A stretch of DNA of 64,000 nt from Streptomyces sp. ASQP_92 (GTDB lineage Bacteria > Actinomycetota > Actinomycetes > Streptomycetales > Streptomycetaceae). Under the pieces are notes generated by a model. The model was not told where the DNA came from, searched no databases, and worked only from the letters and a program-made list of their open reading frames with translations. The stretch covers positions 248,001 through 312,000 of the forward strand of contig NZ_JAODUA010000004.1 of NCBI RefSeq assembly GCF_025399895.1. The letters are read 5' to 3'. Position numbers and translations under genes: made by a program. The stretch's first letter is position 1, and every line of letters begins with the position of its first letter. This document shows, piece after piece, positions 41,097-49,991 of this stretch.

Positions 41097-42725
41097 TCAG
41101 TCCACGGTGATCACCACCGAGTGCCAGCCGCTGGCGCCGTCCGGGATGGTGGGTGTGCGCTGTTCGGTCTGTACCTGGCCGGTGCGGTCGGTGGCCCGGA
41201 CCGTCAAGGTGTGTCCGCCGGTTGTGGCCTTCCAGGGCAGGGACCACTGGCGCCAGGTGTCGGTGGTGTCCTCGGTCGCGAGGTCGGCCCGCATCCAGGG
41301 GCCGTCGTCGACCCGCACTTCGACGCGGTCGATCCCGCGGTGCTGGGCCCAGGCGACCCCGGCGATCATCACCGTGCCTGCCGTGGGGCGGGCGAACGGT
41401 TTGGGGGTGTCGATACGGGACTCGGTCTTGATCGGCGCCTTCTTCGCCCAGGACCGCTTGACCCAGTACGAGTCGTACGCGTCGAACGTGGTCAGCTCCA
41501 GGTCCTGGAGCCACTTGCATGCCGAGACGTATCCGTAGAGACCGGGTACGACCATGCGGACCGGGAATCCGTGCACGAACGGCAGGGGCTGGCCGTTCAT
41601 GCCGAGGGCCAGCATCGCGTCGCGGCCGTCCATGATGTCCTCGACCGGGCTGCCGATGGTCATGCCGTCGACCGACCGTGCCACCAGTTGATCGGCCGGC
41701 CCTCCACGGGACGGCGGCCGTACCCCGGCCTCCTTGAGCAGCTCGGCCAACGGCACCCCGATCCAGCGGGCGTTGCCCGCATACGGGCCGCCGACCTCAT
41801 TGGACACGCAGGTCAATGTGATGTCCCGCTCGATCAGTTGGCGCTTGAGCAAGTCCTGATAGGTGAACGTGAGGGGACGGCCGACACCCTTGCCGTGGAT
41901 CTTCATCCGCCAGGAGGTGGCGTCGACTTTGGGGATCACCAGGGCGGTGTCGACGCGGTAGAAGTCGCCGTTGGGGGTGATGAACGGGCTGATACCCGGG
42001 ATGTGCAGGGCCGCACCGGACGGGATCGGCCGGGCCGCGGAGGCGGGGCTCGGCAGCAGCACCCTGTTGCGGGAGGCCACCGCTCCTTCACCTCGGGAGC
42101 TGTTCAGTGACCTGCCGAGCAGACCCGCGCCGGCCGAGGCCGCCGCCGCCGCGCTCGCGGCGATGACAAACCCGCGCCGGTCCCAGCCCTCGGGCGCGGT
42201 GGGGGCCCGCACGGGCCCTGTGGAGGTCCGTCCATCGGGGTCGGAAGCGCCGTATGTTCCGGTCGGGCTGCCGGGGCGTGCGGTGAGCCGGCCGATCAGG
42301 ACATACAGCAGCCCCGCCCCCGCCAGCGATCCCACCACCGACGGCAGAGCGTCCGCCGCGCTCGTCGAATCGGGACGGCCGGTCGCGGCCAGCGCTCCCA
42401 CGACCCCGAAAAGGAGCACCCCGGCGGCACCAATGCGCCGAAAGCGCAGTGCCAGCACGCCGAGCACCAGGGCCAGCAGGGCCAGGACGGCGAGGATACC
42501 GAGCTGGAGGACGAGCTTGTCGTTGGTGCCGAAGTGACGGATCGCCCAGTCCTTCAGCGCGGGCGGCGTGCGGTCGATGGCCGCGCCGCCCACCGCGATC
42601 ACCGGTCCGGACTCGGGCCGCACCGCGGCCGAGACCAGTTCCGCGACGGCCAGCGCGGCCAGGCCGGCGAGCAGTCCGGACAGGGCTGCGAGCGGAAGGC
42701 GAACGCCTTTGCTCAGAAGTTTCAT
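41097..42725 (-). CDS. Membrane-bound molybdopterin-dependent oxidoreductase (sulfite-oxidase fold)
   Basis: A 542-residue protein. The first 180 residues hold about four to five membrane helices. A Mo-cofactor domain of the SUOX/MsrP type starts near residue 240. ITLTCVSNEVGGPYAGNARW contains the Cys that ligates molybdenum, and MDGRDAMLALGMNGQPLP and GFPVRMVVPGLYGY are the pterin contacts. The last 110 residues are the immunoglobulin-like dimerisation domain. A TAT-like RRGFVIAASAAAAASAGAGL segment begins after the helices. It may repair oxidised surface proteins or oxidise sulfite-like substrates. GTG 42728 is an alternative start. Confidence 0.92.
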   Translation of the reverse strand: MKLLSKGVRLPLAALSGLLAGLAALAVAELVSAAVRPESGPVIAVGGAAIDRTPPALKDWAIRHFGTNDKLVLQLGILAVLALLALVLGVLALRFRRIGAAGVLLFGVVGALAATGRPDSTSAADALPSVVGSLAGAGLLYVLIGRLTARPGSPTGTYGASDPDGRTSTGPVRAPTAPEGWDRRGFVIAASAAAAASAGAGLLGRSLNSSRGEGAVASRNRVLLPSPASAARPIPSGAALHIPGISPFITPNGDFYRVDTALVIPKVDATSWRMKIHGKGVGRPLTFTYQDLLKRQLIERDITLTCVSNEVGGPYAGNARWIGVPLAELLKEAGVRPPSRGGPADQLVARSVDGMTIGSPVEDIMDGRDAMLALGMNGQPLPFVHGFPVRMVVPGLYGYVSACKWLQDLELTTFDAYDSYWVKRSWAKKAPIKTESRIDTPKPFARPTAGTVMIAGVAWAQHRGIDRVEVRVDDGPWMRADLATEDTTDTWRQWSLPWKATTGGHTLTVRATDRTGQVQTEQRTPTIPDGASGWHSVVITVD

Positions 42726-43086
42726 CACGGCTCTTATTCGGAGCCGATGGGCGGGGGGATTGGCCGTTCATCCCAACGAGTTACGTCAGATGTACGGCTG
42801 ACGGGGGGCGTTGGCCCTCTCGGTCGGCATAGGCGCAGGTGAATGGCCATTTGCCGACTGCCGTTCGCAGTCCGCAGTCCACCGTGCTCGTGCGCCGTCC
42901 GCCGTCCGCATCAGGCTGGGCCGCCCGCCCGCTGGAGTGGCCCCCGGCCCTGGAACCGGCCGCCTCACGATCGTGACCGGACGCACCGCGACCGGACGTA
43001 CAAAGATTTTCCGCTCGCCCACCAATCCTCCCGCCGCGCGGTTTCGAATCACCGTCGTAACCACGAACTTCCGGGAGGATCGCCGG
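42726..43086. promoter_or_regulatory. Divergent promoter region of oxidoreductase and sigma-factor genes
   Basis: A 361-bp gap. GACCGGACG occurs twice 15 bp apart (42975-42983 and 42990-42998), and CGTC/CCGTCCGC-like short repeats lie at 42895-42912. If the sigma factor autoregulates, its promoter should lie here. I see no protein-coding gene. Confidence 0.4.
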
Positions 43087-43671
43087 GTGAAAGAGACCGT
43101 GCACATCAGCGGAGCGCGGCAGGTCGGACCCGATCTGCCGGAGCTCCTGGCCAGGGCCGCGCGCGGCGACGAGCAGGCGTTCTCCTCGGTGTACGACGCG
43201 GTCATCCATCCCGTCTTCGGCCTGGTGCGCAGTGTGCTGCGCGACCCGGCGCAGTCGGAGGAAGTGGCGCAGGAGGTGCTGGTCGACGTGTGGCGTACGG
43301 CGGCCCGCTACGAGCCCGAGCGAGGAGGCGTCATGAACTGGGTGCTCACCCTCGCCCACCGCCGGGCCGTGGACCGGGTCCGCTCCGCCCAGGCGTCGGC
43401 CGAACGGGAGAACAAAGCGGCCCTGCTCGCCCGGACACCCGCCTTCGACGAGGTGAGCGAAGAAGTCGAGACGCGCCTGGAGCGTGAGTCCGTACGCCGC
43501 TGTCTGCGCACCCTGACGGAGCTGCAACGCGAGTCGGTCACCCTCGCCTACTACCGGGGCCTGACCTACCGCGAGGTGAGCGAACTGCTGTCCGTGCCGC
43601 TCGGCACCATCAAGACCCGGCTGCGCGACGGTCTCATCCGGCTGCGCGACTGCCTGGGGGTGACCGCGTGA
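43087..43671 (+). CDS. sigK: ECF sigma factor, SigK-like
   Basis: A 194-residue ECF sigma factor. Region 2 is at about residues 25-90 (HPVFGLVRSVLRDPAQSEEV, then AQEVLVDVWRTAARYEP). Region 4 is at 135-190 (LTELQRESVTLAYYRGLTYR, then EVSELLSVPLGTIKTRLRDG). No extra domain is present. GTG 43087 follows GGGAGGATC. It overlaps the next gene by 4 nt, and that gene encodes a RskA-type anti-sigma factor. The neighbouring fasciclin and molybdopterin genes resemble the mycobacterial SigK regulon, hence the name. Confidence 0.88.
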   Translation: MKETVHISGARQVGPDLPELLARAARGDEQAFSSVYDAVIHPVFGLVRSVLRDPAQSEEVAQEVLVDVWRTAARYEPERGGVMNWVLTLAHRRAVDRVRSAQASAERENKAALLARTPAFDEVSEEVETRLERESVRRCLRTLTELQRESVTLAYYRGLTYREVSELLSVPLGTIKTRLRDGLIRLRDCLGVTA

Positions 43672-44423
43672 CCGCCGCCGACCTGCACACCCTGACCGGC
43701 GCCTACGCGCTGCACGCGCTCGACGACGAAGAACGCGAAGAGTTCGAGCGCCACCTCGCCGCCTGCGAATCCTGCACCCAGGAAGTCCGCGAACTCACCG
43801 CCACCGCAGGGCGTTTGGGCCTCGCCATGACGGCCACTCCCCCCGCCACCCTCAAGGCGGACGTCCTGCGCACGATCAGAACCGTCCGCCAGGACCCGCC
43901 TCCCACCAGACCTCTGGGCCGGACCACAGGGCGTGCCGGCCGCAGGCGTACCGCATACCGGTTCGCACTGGCCGCCTGCCTGGCGGCGGCCATCGGGTCC
44001 GGCGGTATCGCCGCGTGGCAGCATCAGCAGGCCGACACCGCGCGGGATCAGGCGCAGTCGGTCCGGCGTCAAGCGCAGCAACTCGCCGACGTCCTGGCGG
44101 CCCCCGATGCCAAGGCGAGCACCGGTCAGCTACAGGGCGATGCGAAGGGCACTCTCGTCGTCGCCCGCAGCCGCGACCAGGCCGTGTTCCTGGCCTCCGG
44201 GCTCTCCCTGCCCCCCGCCGGCAAGGTCTACCAACTCTGGTTCGCCGACGGGGGCGGGATGCGGTCCGCCGGGCTGATGGACCCCGACCGGACGACCGAG
44301 GCGGTCCTGCTGTCCGGCTCCGTCGGCCGGGCGTCCGGGATGGGCATCACCGTCGAGCCGACAGGCGGCTCGACCCAGCCCACCTCCACTCCCCTGGCGC
44401 TCATGGCGATCCCCGGGGCCTGA
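43668..44423 (+). CDS. rskA: RskA-like membrane anti-sigma factor
   Basis: A 251-residue protein. The N-terminal anti-sigma domain has FERHLAACESCTQEV (H-x3-C-x2-C). One membrane helix lies at about residues 103-123 (RFALAACLAAAIGSGGIAAW). The outer RskA domain contains GKVYQLWFADGGGMRSAGLM. It should hold the SigK-like factor at the membrane until regulated proteolysis releases it. The GTG start overlaps the sigma stop, giving stoichiometric synthesis. Confidence 0.92.
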   Translation: MTAADLHTLTGAYALHALDDEEREEFERHLAACESCTQEVRELTATAGRLGLAMTATPPATLKADVLRTIRTVRQDPPPTRPLGRTTGRAGRRRTAYRFALAACLAAAIGSGGIAAWQHQQADTARDQAQSVRRQAQQLADVLAAPDAKASTGQLQGDAKGTLVVARSRDQAVFLASGLSLPPAGKVYQLWFADGGGMRSAGLMDPDRTTEAVLLSGSVGRASGMGITVEPTGGSTQPTSTPLALMAIPGA

Positions 44424-44719
44424 GGCACACCGTCGGCCGCGGCGGGCTGAGGAGAGAGACGGCGGTTGGCACCGGTGCGGCCGACGGCGCAAGCGCATGC
44501 GACGGGGATGAGGGGTGGCTTTTGGGACGACGCGGTACGCAATCGGCGTAGAGCGGCGGGCAACAGCCGGGGCCGGTGCGTTCACGGATTTCGGGGGTGC
44601 GATGATGAGCCGCTCCGATCGGGTCGCCGGCCCCATCGAGGCCTTCCGCGGGTCCGCGCCCGCGACGAACGGGTGCCCGGTCCGGGCACTTTTCGTGGAA
44701 CGTTCCCTGGGAGGGACCC

Positions 44720-45406
44720 GTGGCATTCAAGCGCGCCGTCACCGTCACCGCCGCCACCGCGACAGCCGTGCTTCTGGCCTCCGGAAGCGCCTACGCCTGC
44801 ACCATCGGTGACTTCACCGCGAAGGCGACGTGCGACACCAGCACGGGCAAGGCCCGGGCCGCCATCACCATCACGGACAAGGACCCTTCCGGCAAGCCCG
44901 CGGACATCAGCGTGCGCATACGGATGGCGGTGGGCACCGACGGTGAGACGGTCGGCACCGGGCACATCGCGCACCCCACCGCGGCGGGTGTCAGCACGAC
45001 GATCCTGGTGCCCTGGATGCAGGGTTACCAGTGGAACGTGTATGTGACGGCGGGGGACCTCAAGGAAGAGCGGTTGACGAACCTGCCGGTCTCCCCCGAC
45101 AGCCCCTGCGTGGCCACCTCCGCCTCCTCCTCCGCCTCCGCCCACCCCTCCGGCGCCCCGTCCCGCCCGGGCCCCGGCCACTCGGCATCGCCGTCCGCCG
45201 CGGCGACACCGGCCTCGGCGCCCGGAACGTCGACGTCCCCGCTCCCCTCGGCGTCGGCGTCCGCGCCGGCCGCGGGCACCGGGCTCGCCGAGACCGGCGG
45301 CGGTAGCAACACCGTCCTCATCGGCGGAGCGGCCGCCGTGGTGATCGCGGGCGGAGCAGGCGTGCTGTTCGCGGCGCGACGCCGCGGCGCAACGACACGC
45401 CGCTGA
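44720..45406 (+). CDS. Sortase-anchored surface protein with LAETG signal
   Basis: A 228-residue secreted protein. The signal peptide (about 1-27, ending GSAYA) is followed by a beta-rich domain to about residue 135. A Ser/Ala/Pro-rich stalk comes next, then GLAETGGGSN with the LAxTG sortase E motif, a hydrophobic helix and a final RRRGATTRR. In Streptomyces this C terminus is cut and linked to the wall by class E sortases. GTG 44720 has GGGAGGGA before it. It may belong to the neighbouring sigma-factor regulon. The outer domain is unrecognised. Confidence 0.9.
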   Translation: MAFKRAVTVTAATATAVLLASGSAYACTIGDFTAKATCDTSTGKARAAITITDKDPSGKPADISVRIRMAVGTDGETVGTGHIAHPTAAGVSTTILVPWMQGYQWNVYVTAGDLKEERLTNLPVSPDSPCVATSASSSASAHPSGAPSRPGPGHSASPSAAATPASAPGTSTSPLPSASASAPAAGTGLAETGGGSNTVLIGGAAAVVIAGGAGVLFAARRRGATTRR

Positions 45407-45588
45407 CGGCACCGCGCGGCTGCTCCGGTGACCCCGCCCTCGGACCACCGGGGCGGGGCGCCACCTCCCCATCCGGGCGCCGAAAACACCGTCCACGCCG
45501 TCACACCGGGCCGCCATGCGCGACTGGCACCCTGAGGGCCTGCGCCTGGCCGAACAGCAGGACACGGCCGGCTGCCCTCCTCCGCAGT

Positions 45589-46044
45589 TCAGGGCGCGAT
45601 CGGCCGGTACGTCAACGCCTCATCAACAATCCCCTCCGCGGACACCTCTTGTTGAGCGTCGGAGGGGTGGAAGACGAGGTCACTCACCCGGGGATGCGGC
45701 ACGTTCGCCTCAAGGACTCGCAGGTAGTAGTCGATCTCCGGGTCAGCCGTCAGAAGTCGGCGAACGATCTCGACGAGCTCTTCCCGGGTGATGTCCGCGA
45801 CCCGGGGCCGCGCCGGCCTGGCCGCCTCCCTCGCAAACTCCTCCAGGCTCCTGCTGCCGTCGTACCCCGCGAAGTCGAGAGCATCGTAATCGTGCCCAGT
45901 CATCGCCTTGAAGGCAGCAATCGCATCGCTTGCCGCGTCCGAGCCGGCTTCCAACAGGCCGGCGATCCGCCCCACCTCGGCGCTCAGCTCATCCAACCGC
46001 TGTCGGCTCACGGGCGGGGGCAACAACTCCGGTCTCAGGTCCAT
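45589..46044 (-). CDS. Colicin/pyocin-immunity-like protein
   Basis: A 151-residue acidic soluble protein. The C-terminal half follows the nuclease-bacteriocin immunity pattern: ITREELVEIVRRLLTADPEI, then HPRVSDLVFHP (compare HPxGSDLIYYP in ImE9-type proteins) and AEGIVDEALTYRP. The N-terminal 75 residues are a separate helical part that I do not recognise. No toxin gene with a matching nuclease domain lies in the window. It may protect against nuclease toxins of other strains or be a remnant of a polymorphic-toxin locus. The start is ATG 46044; GTG 46074 is possible. Confidence 0.75.
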   Translation of the reverse strand: MDLRPELLPPPVSRQRLDELSAEVGRIAGLLEAGSDAASDAIAAFKAMTGHDYDALDFAGYDGSRSLEEFAREAARPARPRVADITREELVEIVRRLLTADPEIDYYLRVLEANVPHPRVSDLVFHPSDAQQEVSAEGIVDEALTYRPIAP

Positions 46045-46179
46045 GGCTGGAATTATGTCCACCAGGGCCTGCACGACCGTCGCCGGAGAGATTGAGTGGC
46101 TTCAGTAACGGCCCCAACCGCCCCATTCCCAGGATCCGTTGGGGCAGATACACCCACCGTCCTGGATCTTTTGGAAGCG

Positions 46180-46368
46180 TCAGCGAAGGCGGTCGGGCGA
46201 GGGGAACCGAGTGATCTGCTGGTCGAGCCAGGTGTACGTCTCCAGATAGGACAGGTAGCCGGCCTGGGCGAAGACCAGCACCCCGCCGATGGGCCGACCC
46301 TCGGCATCGAGGATCTCGGCCTCGGCGACGACGGGACTGTCGGCGACGGGAGCGGCGGGGTCGATCAT
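46180..46368 (-). CDS. Small hypothetical protein
   Basis: A 62-residue protein starting MIDPAAPVADSPVVAEAEIL and ending ITRFPSPDRLR. The middle (GRPIGGVLVFAQAGYLSYLE) looks like a beta-hairpin with a short helix. No signal or membrane segment is present. It follows the DinB gene by 13 bp on the same strand, so the two are probably co-transcribed. The function is unknown. Confidence 0.65.
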   Translation of the reverse strand: MIDPAAPVADSPVVAEAEILDAEGRPIGGVLVFAQAGYLSYLETYTWLDQQITRFPSPDRLR

Positions 46369-46381
46369 GGGTGAGACAACC

Positions 46382-46966
46382 TCAAGGCGCGATTGATGCG
46401 GCCGACCTGGCGGCCTGCTCGATCTTCGCGCGGTAGGCCGCGCGGGCTTCCTCGTCGACCTGCTTCGCGTGTTCGGCGCGCAGCCCGGTCCGGCCGTCGA
46501 GGCCCTCGCGCAGGATGTCGGCGTGACCGGCATGCCGCATGGACTCGCCGAGGACATGAACCATGACGGCGAACAGGTTCGTATGGAGATACGGCTCCGG
46601 CCACCACGGCACGTGGCCCGGGGCGTCAAGGGGAAGCTCGTTGATCGTCGCGTCCGAGTGTTTCCACGTGCGCCGACAGAACTCGATGATCTGATCGCGC
46701 GTCTCGTCCTCGCTCGCCCATAGATCGCTGCCGTCGTGGTCCTGCCACCGGGGCAGCGGTTCAGGGGAAGGGCGGTCGAAGACCTCGCCGAAGTATCTCG
46801 CCTCGACGCAGGCCACGTGTTTGACGAGTCCGAGGAGGTTGGTCCCACTCGACGTCAAAGGCCGGCGGGCGTCGTATTCCGACAAGCCATCGAGCTTCCA
46901 CAGCAGCGCCTCGCGCTCCCGTCGCAGTCTCCCGTGCAAGTTGTCCTTCGCGAAGTCATCGATCAT
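46382..46966 (-). CDS. DinB-family (DUF664) protein
   Basis: A 194-residue four-helix-bundle protein of the DinB/YfiT superfamily. Likely metal-binding His residues are in LLGLVKHVACVEARYF and HVLGESMRHAGHADILREGL. These proteins are thought to be metal-dependent thiol S-transferases using mycothiol or bacillithiol, often in stress defence. ATG 46966 fits the family N terminus (MIDDFAKDNLHGRL); ATG 46984 is also possible. It heads a small two-gene unit. Confidence 0.9.
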   Translation of the reverse strand: MIDDFAKDNLHGRLRREREALLWKLDGLSEYDARRPLTSSGTNLLGLVKHVACVEARYFGEVFDRPSPEPLPRWQDHDGSDLWASEDETRDQIIEFCRRTWKHSDATINELPLDAPGHVPWWPEPYLHTNLFAVMVHVLGESMRHAGHADILREGLDGRTGLRAEHAKQVDEEARAAYRAKIEQAARSAASIAP

Positions 46967-47120
46967 GCGGCATGAGCCTGCCATGGGCTGCTCGTGGCCT
47001 CAACATCCGTACGTGGTTCGCAATGACTGGCAGAGCCGAGGCCCCGCCGTATGGCGTTGAGTCGATGTCCCTCGGACAGGCACCTACCACCCGCGAGCGG
47101 CGCCGGGTCCTGCCGGCAAA

Positions 47121-47150
47121 CCGCTCGGCCGGGAAACCCCGGCCGAGCGG
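47121..47150. terminator. Intrinsic terminator of the lectin-like gene
   Basis: A perfect 13-bp stem (CCGCTCGGCCGGG at 47121-47133 pairing with 47138-47150) has a 4-base loop. It lies 27 bp after the stop of the gene at 47177-48940. No long U-tract is present, as is common in Streptomyces. Confidence 0.85.
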
Positions 47151-47176
47151 CGCTGCGTGCGTCAGATCGGCGTGGA

Positions 47177-48940
47177 TCAGCCCGGGTCGGTACCGCAGAC
47201 GTAGTACGCCTTGCCGAGCCCCTTGACCGCACCGGTCAGCAGACCGACGGCGGCGCCCGCCGCCGCGCCTTCAGGGCCTGCGGCAGCGCCGACCGAAGCA
47301 CCGGTCCCCGCGGCGCCCAGCAGTGCGGACAGGACCGCGCCCTCCCCCATGCTCTTACCGAGGATTTTCGCCATGCATTTGTTCCACTCTTCGGAGTTCC
47401 TCGGGTGCTCCTTTTCGGGAATCGGCCATATCGCGGGGCGCACCGCGCCCATCGGCCTCATCGAGGTGTATCCCGGGGTGGCGGCGTGTGTGAACCCGGC
47501 GTTCACGACGCCGGTGGACGCGATGCCGGTGGACGCGACACCCGTGGACGCGCCATTGAACGAAGCGGCCTTGGCGGCCGGGGCCGCAGCCGCCTTCACG
47601 GGGGTGTAGCTGACGGCGGGCATGGTCATCGAGCCGTCGATGGTGTCACCGGGCGCGTTGTCGATGGTCTGCGTGACGACGTTGCCGGACATGGTCAGAC
47701 CGACCGAGTGGGTCGTCCCTTTGGTGTCCACGACGGTGCTCGGCCTGATGGTGCCGATGGTGTTTCCCGTGGCGGTGTCGGTGAGCTTCAGCTTGTTGGG
47801 GCCGTCCTGCGAAGCGGTGGTGCCGTCGGGGAGGTCCGGGGTGAACGAGGCCTTCGTGGCCATGGTCAGCGCCGGCGCGTCAGCGCTCGTCACGTTCGTG
47901 GTGCCGGGCTGGTTCGGGCTGGTGTGGGCCACGTACATCGTGGAGCCGGCCGCCGAATTGATGACGGGGACGGTCACGGTGGCGTCCGTCGTCCACGGCT
48001 GGTTGTCGGTGTCGAACGTCCACGTACCCGTGACCTTCTTGCCGACGGCCGCGAAGTCGACCCATCCGTAGTTCTTGGGGGGCACGGTCACGGCGATGCC
48101 GTTGATGGTCGACTCGTCGGACTGGTAGGTGGTGGTCGTCATGAGCTGGGTGGAAATCATGGCCTGGACCGGGACGGACACCCCGACCGCGGACGACAGG
48201 CCCACGCCGAACGACTGCTCCCAGCCGGAGTGGTAGATGGTGGTGAAGACCTGCGTCACCTTGTCGCCGGTGTCGTTGTACCAGACCGACGACGCGGGCT
48301 GACGGGGCAGCGCCTCGGGCTGGCCCTCCGACTTCTCCGTCCACGAGCACGTGGCGGTCTTCCGGGAACACAGGGAGCTGTAGTAGTCCAGGGCGAGCTG
48401 CCTGGCCTCGGCCGCCTTCGCGGCGGGGACCGTCCACTCCTGTCCGGCGGAGCCGTTGCAGGGGTTGGGCTGGGCGAGGATCCCCCACAGGTGGAGACCG
48501 CCCCGGTTGTCCATGCAGTATTCGGTGCCGGTCGACTCGTCACGGCGCACGATGCCGAACGTGTTGGGCTTGCCGTCGACGGGGCGGAAGTTCCACTGCT
48601 CGCCGTCCTTACCGCAGGATTGCTGCTGGGCGGGCTGGGTGGCGTAAATACATTTTCCGCTGGACGTGCTGGCGATGTTGAACGTGCCGGGGGCGCCGAG
48701 CTTGATCAGTCGGAAGCCCGTGTAGTTGGTGCCGTCCGGGGTGACGGAGATCTGGTTACCGTCGTTGTTGCCCGTAGCGTTGAGGGTGCCGTCACCATTG
48801 GTGAACGTGTAGGTGTCCGTCGCGGCCGCGGCCGGTGTCGCCGCGCTCGCCGGGATCGCGGCCAACAAGGGACCCGCGAGGGCCAGCGCGACGACAGGCG
48901 CTCTCAGAAGTCTTGCGGCTCTCGCCATTCGCTTGTACAT
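47177..48940 (-). CDS. Secreted lectin-like protein with possible aerolysin-type pore module
   Basis: A 587-residue secreted protein. The signal peptide spans residues 1-33. A ricin-like beta-trefoil (about 38-175) has NIASTSSGKCIYA, GEQWNFRPVDGKPNTFGIVR and GGLHLWGILAQPNPCNG. The next 220 residues are Ser/Thr/Val-rich strands (VGLSSAVGVSVPVQAMISTQ, TVPPKNYGWVDFAAVGKKVT, GTWTFDTDN). These resemble the pore-forming module of aerolysin/ETX proteins, but the match is by eye. A linker with ASTGVASTGIASTGV follows, and the end is a Gly/Ala-zipper hydrophobic segment (GASVGAAAGPEGAAAGAAVG). The final CGTDPG could form a disulfide. It may be an exported toxin. ATG 48940 has GGGGAAG upstream. Confidence 0.7.
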   Translation of the reverse strand: MYKRMARAARLLRAPVVALALAGPLLAAIPASAATPAAAATDTYTFTNGDGTLNATGNNDGNQISVTPDGTNYTGFRLIKLGAPGTFNIASTSSGKCIYATQPAQQQSCGKDGEQWNFRPVDGKPNTFGIVRRDESTGTEYCMDNRGGLHLWGILAQPNPCNGSAGQEWTVPAAKAAEARQLALDYYSSLCSRKTATCSWTEKSEGQPEALPRQPASSVWYNDTGDKVTQVFTTIYHSGWEQSFGVGLSSAVGVSVPVQAMISTQLMTTTTYQSDESTINGIAVTVPPKNYGWVDFAAVGKKVTGTWTFDTDNQPWTTDATVTVPVINSAAGSTMYVAHTSPNQPGTTNVTSADAPALTMATKASFTPDLPDGTTASQDGPNKLKLTDTATGNTIGTIRPSTVVDTKGTTHSVGLTMSGNVVTQTIDNAPGDTIDGSMTMPAVSYTPVKAAAAPAAKAASFNGASTGVASTGIASTGVVNAGFTHAATPGYTSMRPMGAVRPAIWPIPEKEHPRNSEEWNKCMAKILGKSMGEGAVLSALLGAAGTGASVGAAAGPEGAAAGAAVGLLTGAVKGLGKAYYVCGTDPG

Positions 48941-49297
48941 GATTTCTTCCCCTGGTCTCGGACGGCGCTTGAGGGACGCTCACGCCGTCTGCACCCGAGG
49001 AATTGATTCGAGCCCGGCAGGGCTCGGCAGCAACCCCGAGCCACCGACCGAGCGCACTCGCTGGTATTCGGGAACACATCGGTGCAGCAGCATGTGACAG
49101 GTCCCGGTGGCACCGTGTCGAAGGCGTTGGCCAGACGTTAGGTCACGCCCGTGAAATCGCGGTGAAACGCGGTCCGAAGAGGGGCGACGTCCCGATTCCT
49201 TTGACGGGTTCTCAGTCCTCGACCAGACGCGCTGTTACGGTATTCCGGCCGCCAAGTCAGGCCATTTGGCGCTCACTTCAATTGACGGGGGTCCCAC
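48941..49297. other. Divergent intergenic region
   Basis: A 357-bp gap between two secreted-protein genes. Short repeats of GTGAAA(T/C)GCGGT at 49151-49172 may be a regulatory site. Nothing else stands out. Confidence 0.35.
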
Positions 49298-49852
49298 GTG
49301 AAGCTTCGCCATGTCCGGTCCATAGCCGTGTTCGCGGTGGTTCTCGTCGCTCTGACGGGGGGACGTCGTTCGGGGGGAGGTGGGTGCGGACACCACGGCG
49401 GTTCGGGGTCCGGTTCCAGCTCGTCGAGCGACGACGTCGGGACGTCCGGCGCCGGTGACAGCAGCGGCGGAAGCGTCAACGGCGGTACTGACAGCGGGAG
49501 TTCGACTCCAGTGCCGTCCCCGACCCGCAGCAGCACCACGTATGGCGAGTACGACGTCACGATCGACAGCTGCGAACTGAAGCGCAAGACCGACGTCACC
49601 GGCGAGGTCACGTATACGTACCGCGTCACCAACGGCAATACGGAGCGGTCGGCGAGCTACACCGTGAGGCTGGCCTACCTGCGCAGTTCGGACCGCCAGG
49701 TGCTGAACGCTCCTACGCTCACCGTCAAGAACCTCGCCCCAGGACAGACCGCGGTGAACACGGTCACCGACGTGGCCACCACCCCTGACACCGACATGCG
49801 CACCCTGGCGGGAGAGTGCATCGTCAGCCGGGTCGAGAAGACGAATCTCTGA
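49298..49852 (+). CDS. Secreted hypothetical protein with Gly/Ser-rich linker
   Basis: A 184-residue exported protein. A hydrophobic N terminus (AVFAVVLVALTGG) is followed by a Gly/Ser/His-rich stretch to about residue 75. A beta-rich domain then begins YGEYDVTIDSCELKRKTDVT and continues TYTYRVTNGNTERSASYTVR, with the look of an immunoglobulin-like or DUF4352-like fold. There is no clean lipobox; a Cys lies in GGGGCGHHGG, further on than usual. GTG 49298. The function is unknown. Confidence 0.75.
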   Translation: MKLRHVRSIAVFAVVLVALTGGRRSGGGGCGHHGGSGSGSSSSSDDVGTSGAGDSSGGSVNGGTDSGSSTPVPSPTRSSTTYGEYDVTIDSCELKRKTDVTGEVTYTYRVTNGNTERSASYTVRLAYLRSSDRQVLNAPTLTVKNLAPGQTAVNTVTDVATTPDTDMRTLAGECIVSRVEKTNL

Positions 49853-49937
49853 GCACGGCACCTCGCCGCCGGCTCCGACAGGCGGCCGCGAGCCCGTCTC
49901 TCCGCCGATCCCGCCACCTCGAAAACGTGCACAACAC

Positions 49938-49981
49938 CGCGGGCCCCGGCGGCCGTTGAGATGGCGTCGCCGGGGCCCGCG
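49938..49981. terminator. Bidirectional terminator
   Basis: A perfect 14-bp stem (CGCGGGCCCCGGCG at 49938-49951 pairing with 49968-49981) with a 16-base loop separates the convergent genes ending at 49852 and 49992. Confidence 0.85.
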
Positions 49982-49991
49982 TGTACGTGTG

